DNA of 32,693 nt from Nocardioides sp. (GCA_025965125.1 JAOPXM010000203.1:1-32693); one strand, 5' to 3'; positions 25,090 through 32,693 are shown, counted from the first letter of the stretch. Program-made: numbers and translations. Notes: generated by a model from the letters alone, not told the origin.

Positions 25090-26264
25090 GCACGCAGGGC
25101 AGGACCCTGGTGTTCGGCGGGCTGGTCTACGACCCCGACGCCGGGAGTCGCAGGAACGCCGACATCGAGATCGCCGACGGGCGGATCGTGCGCGTCCAGC
25201 CGCGGCTGTCCCGTGAGGGGTACGACGCGCGCGTCGACGCAACCGGTCTCACCGTGTCCCCCGGGCTCGTCGACTTCCACACGCACGTCTTCGCCGGGCA
25301 GGACCTCGGCGTCGACCCGGATCTCTGGGGACCACAGAACGCGACGACGACGTTCGTCGACGCGGGCAGCGCGGGCGCCCACCTGTTCGGTGCCTTCCGA
25401 CGAGGAGTGATCGACTCGTCGGCGTCGCGGGTCGTCGCGTTCCTCAACATCTCCTCGATCGGGACGACGAGCATCCTGTTGAGCGGCGAGCTCCGGACGC
25501 TCGCCTACAGCGACGAGGACGCGTGTGTCGACTGTGTCGAGGCCAACCGCGACCGGATCGTGGGCATCAAGGTCCGCGCGTCCGGCGACGTGGCCGGCGA
25601 CAACGGAGCCACGGCGCTGCGGCGGGCCAGACGGGTCGCCGACCGGGTCGGACTGCCGTTGATGGTGCACGTCGGTCCGAAGCTGCCCGAGGTCGACGAC
25701 ATCCTCGGCGAGCTGCGCGCGGGCGACATCATGACGCACTGCTGCACGGGGCTGGGTGACAACGGGTTGGCGCTGAACGGCGCGTTGCGACCCAGCGCCC
25801 TGGACGCCCAGCAGCGCGGCGTTCACTTCGACGTCGGACACGGGATGGGCGGGTTCGACGTGACGGTGGCTCGATCGATGCTCGCCGCCGGCATCGTCCC
25901 GAGCACGATCAGCACCGACATCCACGCCTACTCGACGCACACGGTGCTGAGCCTTCCGAGCATCCTTTCGAAGTTCCTGGCGCTGGGTCTTTCGCTCGAG
26001 GACGTGCTGCACCGCGCGACCCTCGGCCCCGCACGGCTCGTCGGCCTCGACCGGGAGGGCATCGGCACCCTCCGCCCGGGAGCGCCAGGGGATCTGGCCC
26101 TCCTCCGATCGATCTCGGCACCGACGAACTTCGTCGACACCCGCGGACACGACTTCACAGGGACCGAGCGGCTGGAGACCGCCATGACCCTGCGGGCCGG
26201 TGCCGTGGTCTACAACGCTCAACCAGCAAGCCCGAACCCCACGACAGATGGAGCAACCCCATGA
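25086..26264 (+). CDS. COG3964-type amidohydrolase/deacetylase
   Basis: Metal-dependent amidohydrolase, 392 residues, of the group often misannotated as dihydroorotase or adenine deaminase. The metal site is complete: His65 and His67 in VDFHTHVF, bridging Lys162 in GIKVRASG, a His in LMVHVGP, a His in IMTHCCTG, and Asp278 in STDIHAYSTH. Some family members hydrolyse acetyl esters of 2-hydroxy acids. They are commonly encoded next to SelA-like enzymes, as here. GTG 25086 overlaps the previous stop, with AGGGG just upstream; a frame extending back to 24993 lies inside the SelA-like gene and is not needed. ATGA overlap couples it to ridA. Confidence 0.88.
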   Translation: MSTQGRTLVFGGLVYDPDAGSRRNADIEIADGRIVRVQPRLSREGYDARVDATGLTVSPGLVDFHTHVFAGQDLGVDPDLWGPQNATTTFVDAGSAGAHLFGAFRRGVIDSSASRVVAFLNISSIGTTSILLSGELRTLAYSDEDACVDCVEANRDRIVGIKVRASGDVAGDNGATALRRARRVADRVGLPLMVHVGPKLPEVDDILGELRAGDIMTHCCTGLGDNGLALNGALRPSALDAQQRGVHFDVGHGMGGFDVTVARSMLAAGIVPSTISTDIHAYSTHTVLSLPSILSKFLALGLSLEDVLHRATLGPARLVGLDREGIGTLRPGAPGDLALLRSISAPTNFVDTRGHDFTGTERLETAMTLRAGAVVYNAQPASPNPTTDGATP

Positions 26265-26644
26265 CCCGCACCGCCATCACCTCGCCCAACGCACCCGAGC
26301 CGGCTGGCCCCTACTCGCACGGGGTGGTCGCTGCGGGGATCGTCGCGGTGGCCGGTCAGGTAGGTATCGACCCCACCACCGGCAAGCTGGTCGGTGACGA
26401 CGTCACCAGCCAGACCCGGCAGGCGATCAAGAACCTCGAGGCCGTGCTGCTGGCCGCGGGATCCAGCCTCGACGACGTGATCCGGATCGGTGTCTTCCTC
26501 ACCGAGGTCGATGACTTCGCCGCGATGAACGAGGTGTACGCGCAGGCCGTTCCGGCCCCGCATCCCGCCCGCACGACCGTGTACGTCGGGCTGCCGCCGG
26601 GCTACGTCGTCGAGGTCGACGCGCTGGCGGTCGTCGCGCCCTGA
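26261..26644 (+). CDS. RidA-family enamine/imine deaminase
   Basis: Small trimeric YjgF/YER057c/UK114 protein, 127 residues. It hydrolyses reactive enamines and imines released by PLP enzymes to the corresponding keto acids. The conserved substrate-carboxylate Arg104 lies in HPARTTVYVG, followed by VEVDALAVV. The N-terminal GPYSHGV segment and VFLTEVDDFAAMNEVY are also family marks. Its ATG overlaps the deacetylase stop by 4 nt. As the last gene of the operon, it probably processes the product of the SelA-like enzyme. This supports a lyase rather than a transferase chemistry for that enzyme. Confidence 0.95.
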   Translation: MTRTAITSPNAPEPAGPYSHGVVAAGIVAVAGQVGIDPTTGKLVGDDVTSQTRQAIKNLEAVLLAAGSSLDDVIRIGVFLTEVDDFAAMNEVYAQAVPAPHPARTTVYVGLPPGYVVEVDALAVVAP

Positions 26645-26668
26645 GCTGCCGCAGCGTCGGCCAATTGC

Positions 26669-26706
26669 CGCGCGGGGGGTGGCGGTCGCGAGCCGCCTCC
26701 CGCGCG
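26669..26706 (+). terminator. Terminator-like hairpin after ridA
   Basis: CGCGCGGG (26669-26676) pairs with CCCGCGCG (26699-26706), and GGCGG inside pairs with CCGCC, with a small bulge on the left arm. It begins 24 nt after the ridA stop and marks the end of the long catabolic operon. Confidence 0.65.
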
Positions 26707-26758
26707 TTCCAGCAAGAACGGTCGGGCGTACGTCGCACCCGCAGGCCAGACTGGTCCC

Positions 26759-27706
26759 ATGGACGTGACCGGCAGGGACCGCCTGCGTGAGCTGCTCGAC
26801 GCCGTGCTCGACGAGGACAACCGCACCCTGGACGACATGGCCGGCGACGCTTACTCCTCGCCGTACCACTTCAACCGCCAGCTCTCCCGCGGGGCCGGAG
26901 AGCCGCCGGTCTCGATGCGCCGGCGGGTGATGCTGGAGCGCGCCGCGTGGCAGCTGCGCCGTAGTGCCTCGGTGACCGACGTGGCCTTCGCGGCCGGCTA
27001 CGAGTCGGTCGAGGGGTTCAGCCGCGCGTTCTCCCGAGGCTTCGGGCACCCACCGAGCACCGTGCAGGCCGGCAAGGGAGGTACGAGCCACTGGTTGCCG
27101 GCTCCGAACGGGATCCACTTCCACCCGCCGACCTCGCTGTGGATCGACAGCCGGGCCGAGGGCACCGGGCAGCCGACGAGCGAGGTGACCGCGCTGCTGG
27201 TGCACCATGACATCGACGACACCCGTGAGCTCCTTGAGCTGGCGGCCAAGCTGACCGACGAGGACTACCGGCGCGTCCAGCTGCCCGGCAACGTCGTGCT
27301 CTCCTGGGACGGTCCGGAGGAGTCGCTGGCGGCTGTCCTCGAGCATCTCGTGTGGACCCTGGAGGTGTGGGTGGCCTCGATCGAGGGCGCCGACACCCCC
27401 GCACGCGCTTCCGACGGCACGGGTGACGACCCGGCCGCCCTGTTGACCCGGCACGACGAGGCCGCGCCACGGTGGCTGGCGATCGTGCGCGACATCGAAC
27501 GACGCGGCGCCTGGAACGACCGCATCGTCGACGCGCTCTGCGAGCCGCCGGAGAGCTTCGTGCTGAGCAGTGTCGTCGCCCACGTCCTGACGTTCTCGGC
27601 CCACCGCCGCCAGCTGGTCCGCCAGTTGCTGCGTGCTCAGGGTCACGAGGTCGACCACGGTGACCCGATCGACTGGCTTCGACGACGGACCGGAGGCATC
27701 GGGTGA
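26759..27706 (+). CDS. AraC-type HTH fused to a DinB-like domain
   Basis: Protein of 315 residues with an N-terminal AraC/XylS double helix-turn-helix (about 5-105; YSSPYHFNRQLSRGAG and VAFAAGYESVEGFSRAFSRGFG are its two recognition regions). A C-terminal four-helix DinB/YfiT-like region (about 145-305) follows, with VLEHLVWTLEVW and VVAHVLTFSAHRRQLV. DinB-like bundles can bind a metal or thiol cofactor, and the His in AHVLTFSAHRR fits. The ATG 26759 lacks a ribosome binding site, while CAGACT lies 10 nt upstream, so the transcript may be leaderless. Its stop overlaps the start of the reductase-like gene, which it may regulate. Confidence 0.87.
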   Translation: MDVTGRDRLRELLDAVLDEDNRTLDDMAGDAYSSPYHFNRQLSRGAGEPPVSMRRRVMLERAAWQLRRSASVTDVAFAAGYESVEGFSRAFSRGFGHPPSTVQAGKGGTSHWLPAPNGIHFHPPTSLWIDSRAEGTGQPTSEVTALLVHHDIDDTRELLELAAKLTDEDYRRVQLPGNVVLSWDGPEESLAAVLEHLVWTLEVWVASIEGADTPARASDGTGDDPAALLTRHDEAAPRWLAIVRDIERRGAWNDRIVDALCEPPESFVLSSVVAHVLTFSAHRRQLVRQLLRAQGHEVDHGDPIDWLRRRTGGIG

Positions 27707-28245
27707 CCCGCACGATCTTCTACACGGCGACCACGCTGGACGGCTTCCTGGCCGACGAGCACGACTCGCTCGACTGGCTGTTCACCCAGGAGCAGGACAA
27801 GGACGGCCCGCTGAACTACGAGGAGTTCATTGCGACGATCGGCGCGATGGCGATGGGAGCGACGACGTACCAGTGGATCGGCGAGCACCTGGCCAGGACC
27901 GGCGAGCCCTGGACCTACGACGTGCCGTGCTGGGTCTTCACGCACCGCGAGTTCGAGCCGTTGGGTGACACCGTCCGGTTCACCTCGGCTCCGGTCCCGG
28001 AGGTGCATGCCGCGCTGGTCGAGGCCGCGGGGGACCGGGACATCTGGATGGTCGGCGGCGGCGACCTCGCCGCCCAGTTCGCCGAGGCCGGCCTGCTCGA
28101 CGAGCTGATGCTGTCGATCGCACCGGTGACGCTCGGCGCCGGGCGCCCCCTGTTCCCCCGGAAGTTCGACCTGGCCCTCACCGAGCTCGCCCGAAACGGT
28201 GCCTTCCTGTGTGCGAGGTACGACGTGGTGGGCCCGCGGATCTAG
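27703..28245 (+). CDS. RibD C-terminal/dihydrofolate reductase-like protein
   Basis: Small reductase-fold protein (180 residues) of the RibD_C family, related to dihydrofolate reductase and the riboflavin reductase domain. Recognisable parts are IFYTATTLDGFLAD at the N-terminus, MAMGATTYQWIG, DIWMVGGGDLAAQFAEAGLLDELMLSIAP (from DIWMV to LSIAP) and a final LGAGRPLFP. It probably binds NADPH, but its substrate is not known; it is not a true folate reductase on this evidence. GTG 27703 overlaps the upstream stop (GTGA), with GGAGG at 27692-27696. Pairing with a DinB-HTH fusion suggests a stress-response or drug-sensing unit. Confidence 0.9.
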   Translation: MTRTIFYTATTLDGFLADEHDSLDWLFTQEQDKDGPLNYEEFIATIGAMAMGATTYQWIGEHLARTGEPWTYDVPCWVFTHREFEPLGDTVRFTSAPVPEVHAALVEAAGDRDIWMVGGGDLAAQFAEAGLLDELMLSIAPVTLGAGRPLFPRKFDLALTELARNGAFLCARYDVVGPRI

Positions 28246-28293
28246 AGGTGGTCAGCCAGTTCCTTGGCCTGCAAAAGCACCTACTCTCCGGGG

Positions 28294-29103
28294 ATGAGCC
28301 TTCCCAAGCCCGGACCCGACCGCACCGCCGTCGTCACGGGAGCCTCCTCCGGCATCGGCACCGAGATCGCGCGCGACCTCGCCGGCCGCGGGCACCAGGT
28401 CACGCTCGTCGCCCGTTCGGCCGACAAGCTCGCGCAGCTGGCCGACGAGATCACCTCCGCGGGTGGGCGCGCCGATGTCCTGTCCGCAGACCTCTCCGAC
28501 CGCTCCGCGCGGGCCGGCCTGCTCGACCGGATCAGCGAGCTCGGACTGGTCCCCGACATCCTCATCAACAACGCCGGACTGTCGACGATGGGCCCGGTGT
28601 GCCGCGCCGACCCCGAGGCCGAGCTGAACATGATCGAGGTCGACGTCGTCGCCGTGGCCGACCTGTGCACGAGGTTCCTGCCGGGGATGGTCGAACGCGG
28701 CCGCGGCGCGATCCTCAACGTCGCCTCGACCGCCGCGTTCCAGCCGCTGCCGGGCCAGGCGGCGTACGGCGGGAGCAAGGCGTTCGTGCTGTCCTACACC
28801 CAGAGCCTCGCCGGCGAGCTGCGCGGCACCGGCGTCAGCGCCACGACGCTGTGTCCCGGACCCGTGGACACCGGCTTCGGTGAGCGCGCCGGCTTCACCA
28901 AGGAAGAGGCCGAGGCCGCCCTCCCGGCGATCATGTGGTTGAGCGCCAAGGAGGTTGCGAAGGTCGGCGTCGACGCCCTCGACCACGGTCGGCTCGTGGC
29001 CGTCCCCGGTGTCGTCAACAAGGTGGGCGCCGCGTTCGCGCAGGTCACCCCCCGCAGCCTGCTGCTGCCGTTCCTGACCAGGGGCCACCCCGGCCTGAGG
29101 TGA
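28294..29103 (+). CDS. Short-chain dehydrogenase/reductase
   Basis: Classical SDR oxidoreductase of 269 residues. The cofactor motif TGASSGIG is near residues 14-21, NNAG near residues 92-95, and the catalytic Tyr-Lys pair in AYGGSKAF. CPGPVDTGF follows, and the C-terminus is basic. The ATG at 28294 has no ribosome binding site, but a TACTCT hexamer ends 6 nt before it, so it may be leaderless. An upstream in-frame TTG at 28264 is less likely. The gene is not tightly coupled to its neighbours and is followed by a terminator hairpin. Confidence 0.92.
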   Translation: MSLPKPGPDRTAVVTGASSGIGTEIARDLAGRGHQVTLVARSADKLAQLADEITSAGGRADVLSADLSDRSARAGLLDRISELGLVPDILINNAGLSTMGPVCRADPEAELNMIEVDVVAVADLCTRFLPGMVERGRGAILNVASTAAFQPLPGQAAYGGSKAFVLSYTQSLAGELRGTGVSATTLCPGPVDTGFGERAGFTKEEAEAALPAIMWLSAKEVAKVGVDALDHGRLVAVPGVVNKVGAAFAQVTPRSLLLPFLTRGHPGLR

Positions 29104-29112
29104 CGCCTTCTG

Positions 29113-29159
29113 CGGGTCGGGTGCCGGAGGCCGCCCGGCGTTCTGAGGCACCCGACTCG
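29113..29159 (+). terminator. Terminator-like hairpin after the SDR gene
   Basis: GTCGGGTGCC (29116-29125) pairs perfectly with GGCACCCGAC (29147-29156), extended by three further pairs including one G-T. The loop is about 21 nt. It begins 10 nt after the SDR stop. Confidence 0.7.
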
Positions 29160-29221
29160 ACATATCGGCAGCGCCCGAGGCAAGGTGGATGGCGTCAGCT
29201 GCTCCGCCTCGGGAGGTAGGC

Positions 29222-31087
29222 ATGCACCGTCTGCGCGCGTCCGCAAAGCTCGTCGTCCTGGCCCTGATCGGGTCTTCCTTCGCATTCGCCAACGGCCCGG
29301 CCGACGCCCGGAGCGAGGGCGTGCTAACCGCGCCCGCGGCGTACCAAGCGACCTCGCCGCCGAAGCACGCCACGCGGATCGGGTACGGCGGGGCCGTCAC
29401 GTCGGTGGACCCCGACGCCACCCGGATCGGGCTGCGGGTGCTCCGACAGGGCGGCAACGCGACAGACGCGGCGATCGCGACCGCGGCCGCGCTCGGTGTC
29501 ACCGAGCCCTACAGCTCCGGCCTCGGGGGTGGCGGCTACTTCGTGCACTACGACGCGAAGACCGGGAAGGTGCAGACCATCGACGGTCGGGAGACGGCCC
29601 CGCGGGCGATGCCCCGGGACGCGTTCATCGACCCGAAGACCGGCAAGCCCTACCCGTTCACCCCGGACCTGGTCACCAGCGGCGTCTCCGTCGGCGTCCC
29701 CGGCACGCCCGCGACCTGGCAGCGCGCGCTGGACCGCTGGGGCACCCGCTCCCTGAAGGCCTCCCTCGCGCCGGCGACCAGGCTCGCCCGCCACGGGTTC
29801 GTCGTCGACAAGACCTTCCACGGCCAGACCGTGGACAACAAGGAGCGCTTCAAGGCGTTCACCTCCACGCGGCGGCTGTTCTGGAAGGGCGGCCACGCCC
29901 CGCGCGTCGGCAGCACGTTCCGCAACCCCGACCTCGCGGACACCTACGACCTGCTGGCCCGGCACGGGTTGGGCCCGTTCTACCGGGGCGCGCTGGGCAA
30001 CCAGATCGTCCACGCCGTACGCCGCCCGCCCACGACGAGGACCACCAAGCTGCCGGTGCCGCCGGGCTTCATGCGCGCGGGAGACCTGGCGCGCTACCGG
30101 GCGATCAACCGTCGGCCGACCAGCGTCGGCTACCGCGGCTACCGGGTGCTCGGGATGCCGCCGTCGTCGAGCGGCGGCAGCACCGTCGGCGAGGCCCTGA
30201 ACATCCTCGAGCGTTACGACCTGGCCGGCATGGACGACGCCGCCGCGCTGCACCACTACCTCGAGGCGAGTGCACTGGCCTTCGCTGACCGTGCCGAGTA
30301 CGTCGGCGACCCGGCGTACGTCGACGTCCCCCTCGCCGACCTGCTGTCGCCCGGGTTCGCCCGCGAGCGGGCCTGCCGGATCCACGAGAACCACGCCCTG
30401 AAGAAGCCGACCAGGCCCGGAAACGTGGCCACCTACGACGGCAGGTGCGGGCCTGCCCGGGGCGTGAGCGAGCCGGCCCCGGACACCGAGAACATCAACA
30501 CCACCAACCTGACCGTGGCCGACAGGTGGGGCAACGTCGTCGAGTACACCCTGACCATCGAGCAGACCGGTGGCTCCGGCATCGTCGTGCCGGGCCGGGG
30601 GTTCCTGCTCAACAACGAGCTGACCGACTTCAGCACGGAGTTCGTGAAGGGTGACCCCAACCGCATCCAGCCCGGCAAGCGGCCGCGCAGCTCGATGTCG
30701 CCCACGATCGTGCTGAGGAACGGCAAGCCCTTCCTGGCACTGGGGTCACCCGGAGGTTCGACGATCATCACGACCGTCCTGCAGATCCTGTTCGACCGGA
30801 TCGACCGGGGGATGAGCATCCAGCAGGCGATCGCCGCACCCCGGGCCTCCCAGCGGAACACGCCGACCTCGCTCGCCGAGCCCGCGTTCGTCGCTGCCTA
30901 CGGCCCAGCGCTCGCTGCCTACGGCCAGGACCTCGCGGTGTCCGGCGACACGTACACGGGCGCGACGGAGATCGGAGCTGCCACCGCGATCGAGTTCGGG
31001 CCGGCCCGGCTGATGACCGCGGTGGCCGAGCCGACCCGGCGAGGCGGGGGAGCGGCCGGCGTCGTCCGGCCACGGGGGGCGGGCTAG
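29222..31087 (+). CDS. ggt: Secreted gamma-glutamyltransferase
   Basis: Gamma-glutamyltranspeptidase precursor, 621 residues. It cleaves and transfers the gamma-glutamyl group of glutathione and related peptides outside the membrane. A signal peptide covers about the first 30 residues (ALIGSSFAFANGPADA). Autoprocessing should occur before Thr427 in NINTTNL, the N-terminal nucleophile of the small subunit. Substrate-binding elements DGRETAP, the GSGIVVPGRGFLLNNEL loop and SPGGSTIITTVLQ are present. ATG 29222 follows GGGAGGTAG; an in-frame ATG at 29189 is less likely because it would precede this strong site. There is no obvious link to neighbouring genes. Confidence 0.95.
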   Translation: MHRLRASAKLVVLALIGSSFAFANGPADARSEGVLTAPAAYQATSPPKHATRIGYGGAVTSVDPDATRIGLRVLRQGGNATDAAIATAAALGVTEPYSSGLGGGGYFVHYDAKTGKVQTIDGRETAPRAMPRDAFIDPKTGKPYPFTPDLVTSGVSVGVPGTPATWQRALDRWGTRSLKASLAPATRLARHGFVVDKTFHGQTVDNKERFKAFTSTRRLFWKGGHAPRVGSTFRNPDLADTYDLLARHGLGPFYRGALGNQIVHAVRRPPTTRTTKLPVPPGFMRAGDLARYRAINRRPTSVGYRGYRVLGMPPSSSGGSTVGEALNILERYDLAGMDDAAALHHYLEASALAFADRAEYVGDPAYVDVPLADLLSPGFARERACRIHENHALKKPTRPGNVATYDGRCGPARGVSEPAPDTENINTTNLTVADRWGNVVEYTLTIEQTGGSGIVVPGRGFLLNNELTDFSTEFVKGDPNRIQPGKRPRSSMSPTIVLRNGKPFLALGSPGGSTIITTVLQILFDRIDRGMSIQQAIAAPRASQRNTPTSLAEPAFVAAYGPALAAYGQDLAVSGDTYTGATEIGAATAIEFGPARLMTAVAEPTRRGGGAAGVVRPRGAG

Positions 31088-31090
31088 ATC

Positions 31091-31129
31091 GTCCCGGGGC
31101 CGCGGATCCCTCCCCCGCGACCTCGGGAC
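31091..31129 (+). terminator. Terminator-like hairpin after gamma-glutamyltransferase gene
   Basis: The 15-nt arms at 31091-31105 and 31115-31129 pair at 13 positions plus one G-T, with one C-A mismatch and a 9-nt loop. It begins 3 nt after the stop codon. Confidence 0.65.
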
Positions 31130-31190
31130 CCGCACCTCGCCGCGCGTGTCTCGTCGCTCTCACCGGCGAGAATGCGGATGACGTACGGCG

Positions 31191-31202
31191 TACCTTTGTC
31201 GC
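31191..31202 (+). promoter_or_regulatory. Possible leaderless promoter of the PPOX gene
   Basis: TACCTT at 31191-31196 lies 6 nt before the GTG start and there is no ribosome binding site, which fits a leaderless transcript. No clear -35 box is seen. A near-palindrome GTACGGCGTAC overlaps the hexamer. Confidence 0.35.
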
Positions 31203-31844
31203 GTGCCCACCACCCCCACCTGGACCGAGATCAGCACGGTCGACCAGCTCGTCGACCTGCTCGGCGAGCCCCACCCCCGCGCCCGCGACAAGGCCCGGGT
31301 GGCGCTGCTCCCCGTCGATCGCGACTGGCTGGCGGCCACGCCGTTCTGCGTGCTGGCCACGTCGTCGGTGTCCGGTGCCTGCGACGCCTCCCCGAAGGGC
31401 GACCCGGCCGGCCAGCTCGTCCAGGTCATCGACGAGCACACCATCGCGCTGGCCGAGCGCCCCGGCAACAAGAGGGCCGACGGTTACAAGAACATCCTCG
31501 AGAACCCCCACGTGGGCCTGAACTTCTTCATCCCCGGCCGTGGCGACACCCTGCGGATCAACGGCCGGGCCCGACTGGTCAGCGACGCGCCGTTCTTCGA
31601 CGAGATGCTGGTCAAGGGGCACCGCCCGCTGCTGGCCGTCGTGGTCGACATCGAGGAGCTGTTCTTCCACTGCGCGAAGGCGTTCCTGCGCTCGGGGCTC
31701 TGGGATCCGCAGACCTGGGACCCGGAGGCCGTGGTGCCACGACGTGCCGTCATCGCCAGCAACGTGGAGCCGAGCGGGATGAGTATCGAGCAGCTCGATG
31801 ACTACTACCGGCCCGAGAACTACAGCAGGGGCCTCTATGGCTGA
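31203..31844 (+). CDS. PPOX-type FMN-binding flavoprotein (MSMEG_1061-like)
   Basis: Protein of 213 residues in the pyridoxamine 5'-phosphate oxidase-like split-barrel superfamily. CVLATSSVSGACDASPKGDPAG is the typical flavin-binding N-terminal part (CVLAT to DPAG). Then come RPGNKRADGYKNILENPHVGLNFFIPG (RPGNK to FFIPG), DTLRINGRARLVSD and the LFFHCAKAFLRSGLW region. It probably binds FMN or F420 and acts as an oxidoreductase; the substrate is unknown. GTG 31203 is the chosen start. The last 8 nt overlap the start of the dapF gene in another frame, implying translational coupling. Confidence 0.9.
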   Translation: MPTTPTWTEISTVDQLVDLLGEPHPRARDKARVALLPVDRDWLAATPFCVLATSSVSGACDASPKGDPAGQLVQVIDEHTIALAERPGNKRADGYKNILENPHVGLNFFIPGRGDTLRINGRARLVSDAPFFDEMLVKGHRPLLAVVVDIEELFFHCAKAFLRSGLWDPQTWDPEAVVPRRAVIASNVEPSGMSIEQLDDYYRPENYSRGLYG

Positions 31845-32693
31845 GGCCTACGAGTTCCTCAAGGGTCACGGCACCGAGAACGACTTCGTGCTGCTGCCGG
31901 ACCACGACGGCACCGTGCACGGCGAGCTCGACGCGGCGCGCGTGCGGGCCCTGTGCGACCGACGTGCCGGCATCGGCGGCGACGGCGTGCTGCGCGTGAT
32001 CCGGACCGCTGCGTACGACACCCTCGACTGCGCGGAGGGCTCGCGCGGCCAGGCGCTGCTGGATCCCGGGGCGGAGTGGTTCATGGACTACCGCAACTCC
32101 GACGGCTCGCTCTCGGAGATGTGCGGCAACGGCATCCGGCTGTTCGCCCGCCACCTGGTCGACTCGGGACTGGCCTCCGCCGCCGCTCCGATCCCGGTCG
32201 GCACCCGCGACGGCGTCAAGCTCCTGACCGTCGACGGCGACGTGATCACCGCCGACCTGGGCAGCCCGAAGGTGCTCGGCGAGACGACGGTCGGAGTGGG
32301 TGACACCACCTGGACCGCTCGCCATGTCGACATGGGCAACCCGCACGCGGTCGCGTTCGTCGACTCACTGGACCCAACAGGTCCGGTGGGGCCGCTGCTC
32401 ACGCCTCCGTCGTACGACGAAGGTGTCTACCCGGACGGCGTGAACGTGGAGTTCGTCGTACGCCGCGGCGTTCGGCACGTCGCGATGCGCGTCCACGAGC
32501 GGGGTTCTGGCGAGACCCGCTCCTGCGGCACCGGCGCCGGTGCGGTGCTGGTCGCCTCGGCGCTGGCCGACGGCCTGACGGGGCCCGGCCCGGAGGACGT
32601 GGCCTACCGGGTCGACGTGCCGGGCGGCACGCTGACGCTCACCTGGACGGCGGACGACCGGGTACTGCTGACCGGTCCTGCCGTCGTGGTCGC
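31837..32693 (+). CDS. dapF: Diaminopimelate epimerase (3' end outside window)
   Basis: Converts LL-diaminopimelate to the meso form for lysine and peptidoglycan synthesis. About 285 codons are present. The two catalytic cysteines are visible: Cys96 in SEMCGNGIR and Cys230 in RSCGTGAGA. The N-terminus FLKGHGTENDFV and the substrate-contact region MDMGNPHAVAF-like (HVDMGNPHAVAF) are typical. An insertion around residues 50-80 (YDTLDCAEGSRGQALLD) is often present in actinomycete enzymes. ATG 31837 overlaps the end of the flavoprotein gene by 8 nt. The C-terminal residues and stop lie beyond the window. Confidence 0.97.
   Translation, partial: MAEAYEFLKGHGTENDFVLLPDHDGTVHGELDAARVRALCDRRAGIGGDGVLRVIRTAAYDTLDCAEGSRGQALLDPGAEWFMDYRNSDGSLSEMCGNGIRLFARHLVDSGLASAAAPIPVGTRDGVKLLTVDGDVITADLGSPKVLGETTVGVGDTTWTARHVDMGNPHAVAFVDSLDPTGPVGPLLTPPSYDEGVYPDGVNVEFVVRRGVRHVAMRVHERGSGETRSCGTGAGAVLVASALADGLTGPGPEDVAYRVDVPGGTLTLTWTADDRVLLTGPAVVV

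Noticed and set aside
1-32693. CRISPR array, tRNA or rRNA genes, transposase, integrase or phage genes
   Set aside because: No regularly spaced repeats, RNA-gene signatures or mobile-element proteins were recognised on either strand. Small tRNA genes cannot be completely excluded by eye.

Overview
The window is high-GC, gene-dense DNA with strong third-position G/C bias. It has many GTG starts, ATGA or GTGA start-stop overlaps, several probably leaderless genes and a Tat-dependent sugar-binding lipoprotein. This is typical of an actinomycete. A Propionibacteriales genome such as Nocardioides or Kribbella would fit, but the genus is a guess. No rRNA, tRNA, insertion sequence, phage or CRISPR array was seen.

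Region A (1-11189) is a galactoside-utilisation locus. A GH42 beta-galactosidase (minus strand, cut by the window start) is divergent from a CUT1-type sugar ABC transporter (binding protein and two permeases, no ATPase). This is followed by a UDP-sugar pyrophosphorylase, galactokinase, a ROK regulator and a secreted multidomain GH27 alpha-galactosidase. No galT or galE is present in the window. The pyrophosphorylase sits exactly where galT might be expected, directly before galK, so a UTP-dependent route for galactose-1-phosphate is plausible. Palindromes that could be operators lie before the transporter, the ROK gene and the alpha-galactosidase.

Region B (11340-26644) looks like a catabolic region around an IclR regulator. 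A stand-alone amidohydrolase faces a minus-strand operon of IclR, aldo-keto reductase, HIT-like protein and 2,5-dioxovalerate-type aldehyde dehydrogenase. Divergent from it runs a plus-strand operon. It encodes a U32-like TIM-barrel protein, a peptide/opine-type ABC transporter with a fused double ATPase, a phosphotriesterase-related metallohydrolase, a SelA-like PLP enzyme, a COG3964-type deacetylase and a RidA protein. The 375-bp divergent region holds two copies of a 17-bp operator-like motif, GTTCNGTANTACNGAAC, one near each gene start. Together the genes suggest uptake of a small acylated or lactonised amino compound. It would then be hydrolysed, cleaved by a PLP-dependent lyase, have its enamine or imine cleared by RidA, and finish with redox steps. 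The substrate is unknown, and this is the best candidate here for an undescribed system.

Region C (26759-32693) holds ordinary genes: an AraC-HTH/DinB fusion translationally coupled to a RibD-type reductase, a short-chain dehydrogenase, a secreted gamma-glutamyltransferase, a PPOX-type flavoprotein, and diaminopimelate epimerase, which runs off the window end. Terminator-like hairpins follow the alpha-galactosidase, ridA, the short-chain dehydrogenase and the gamma-glutamyltransferase.
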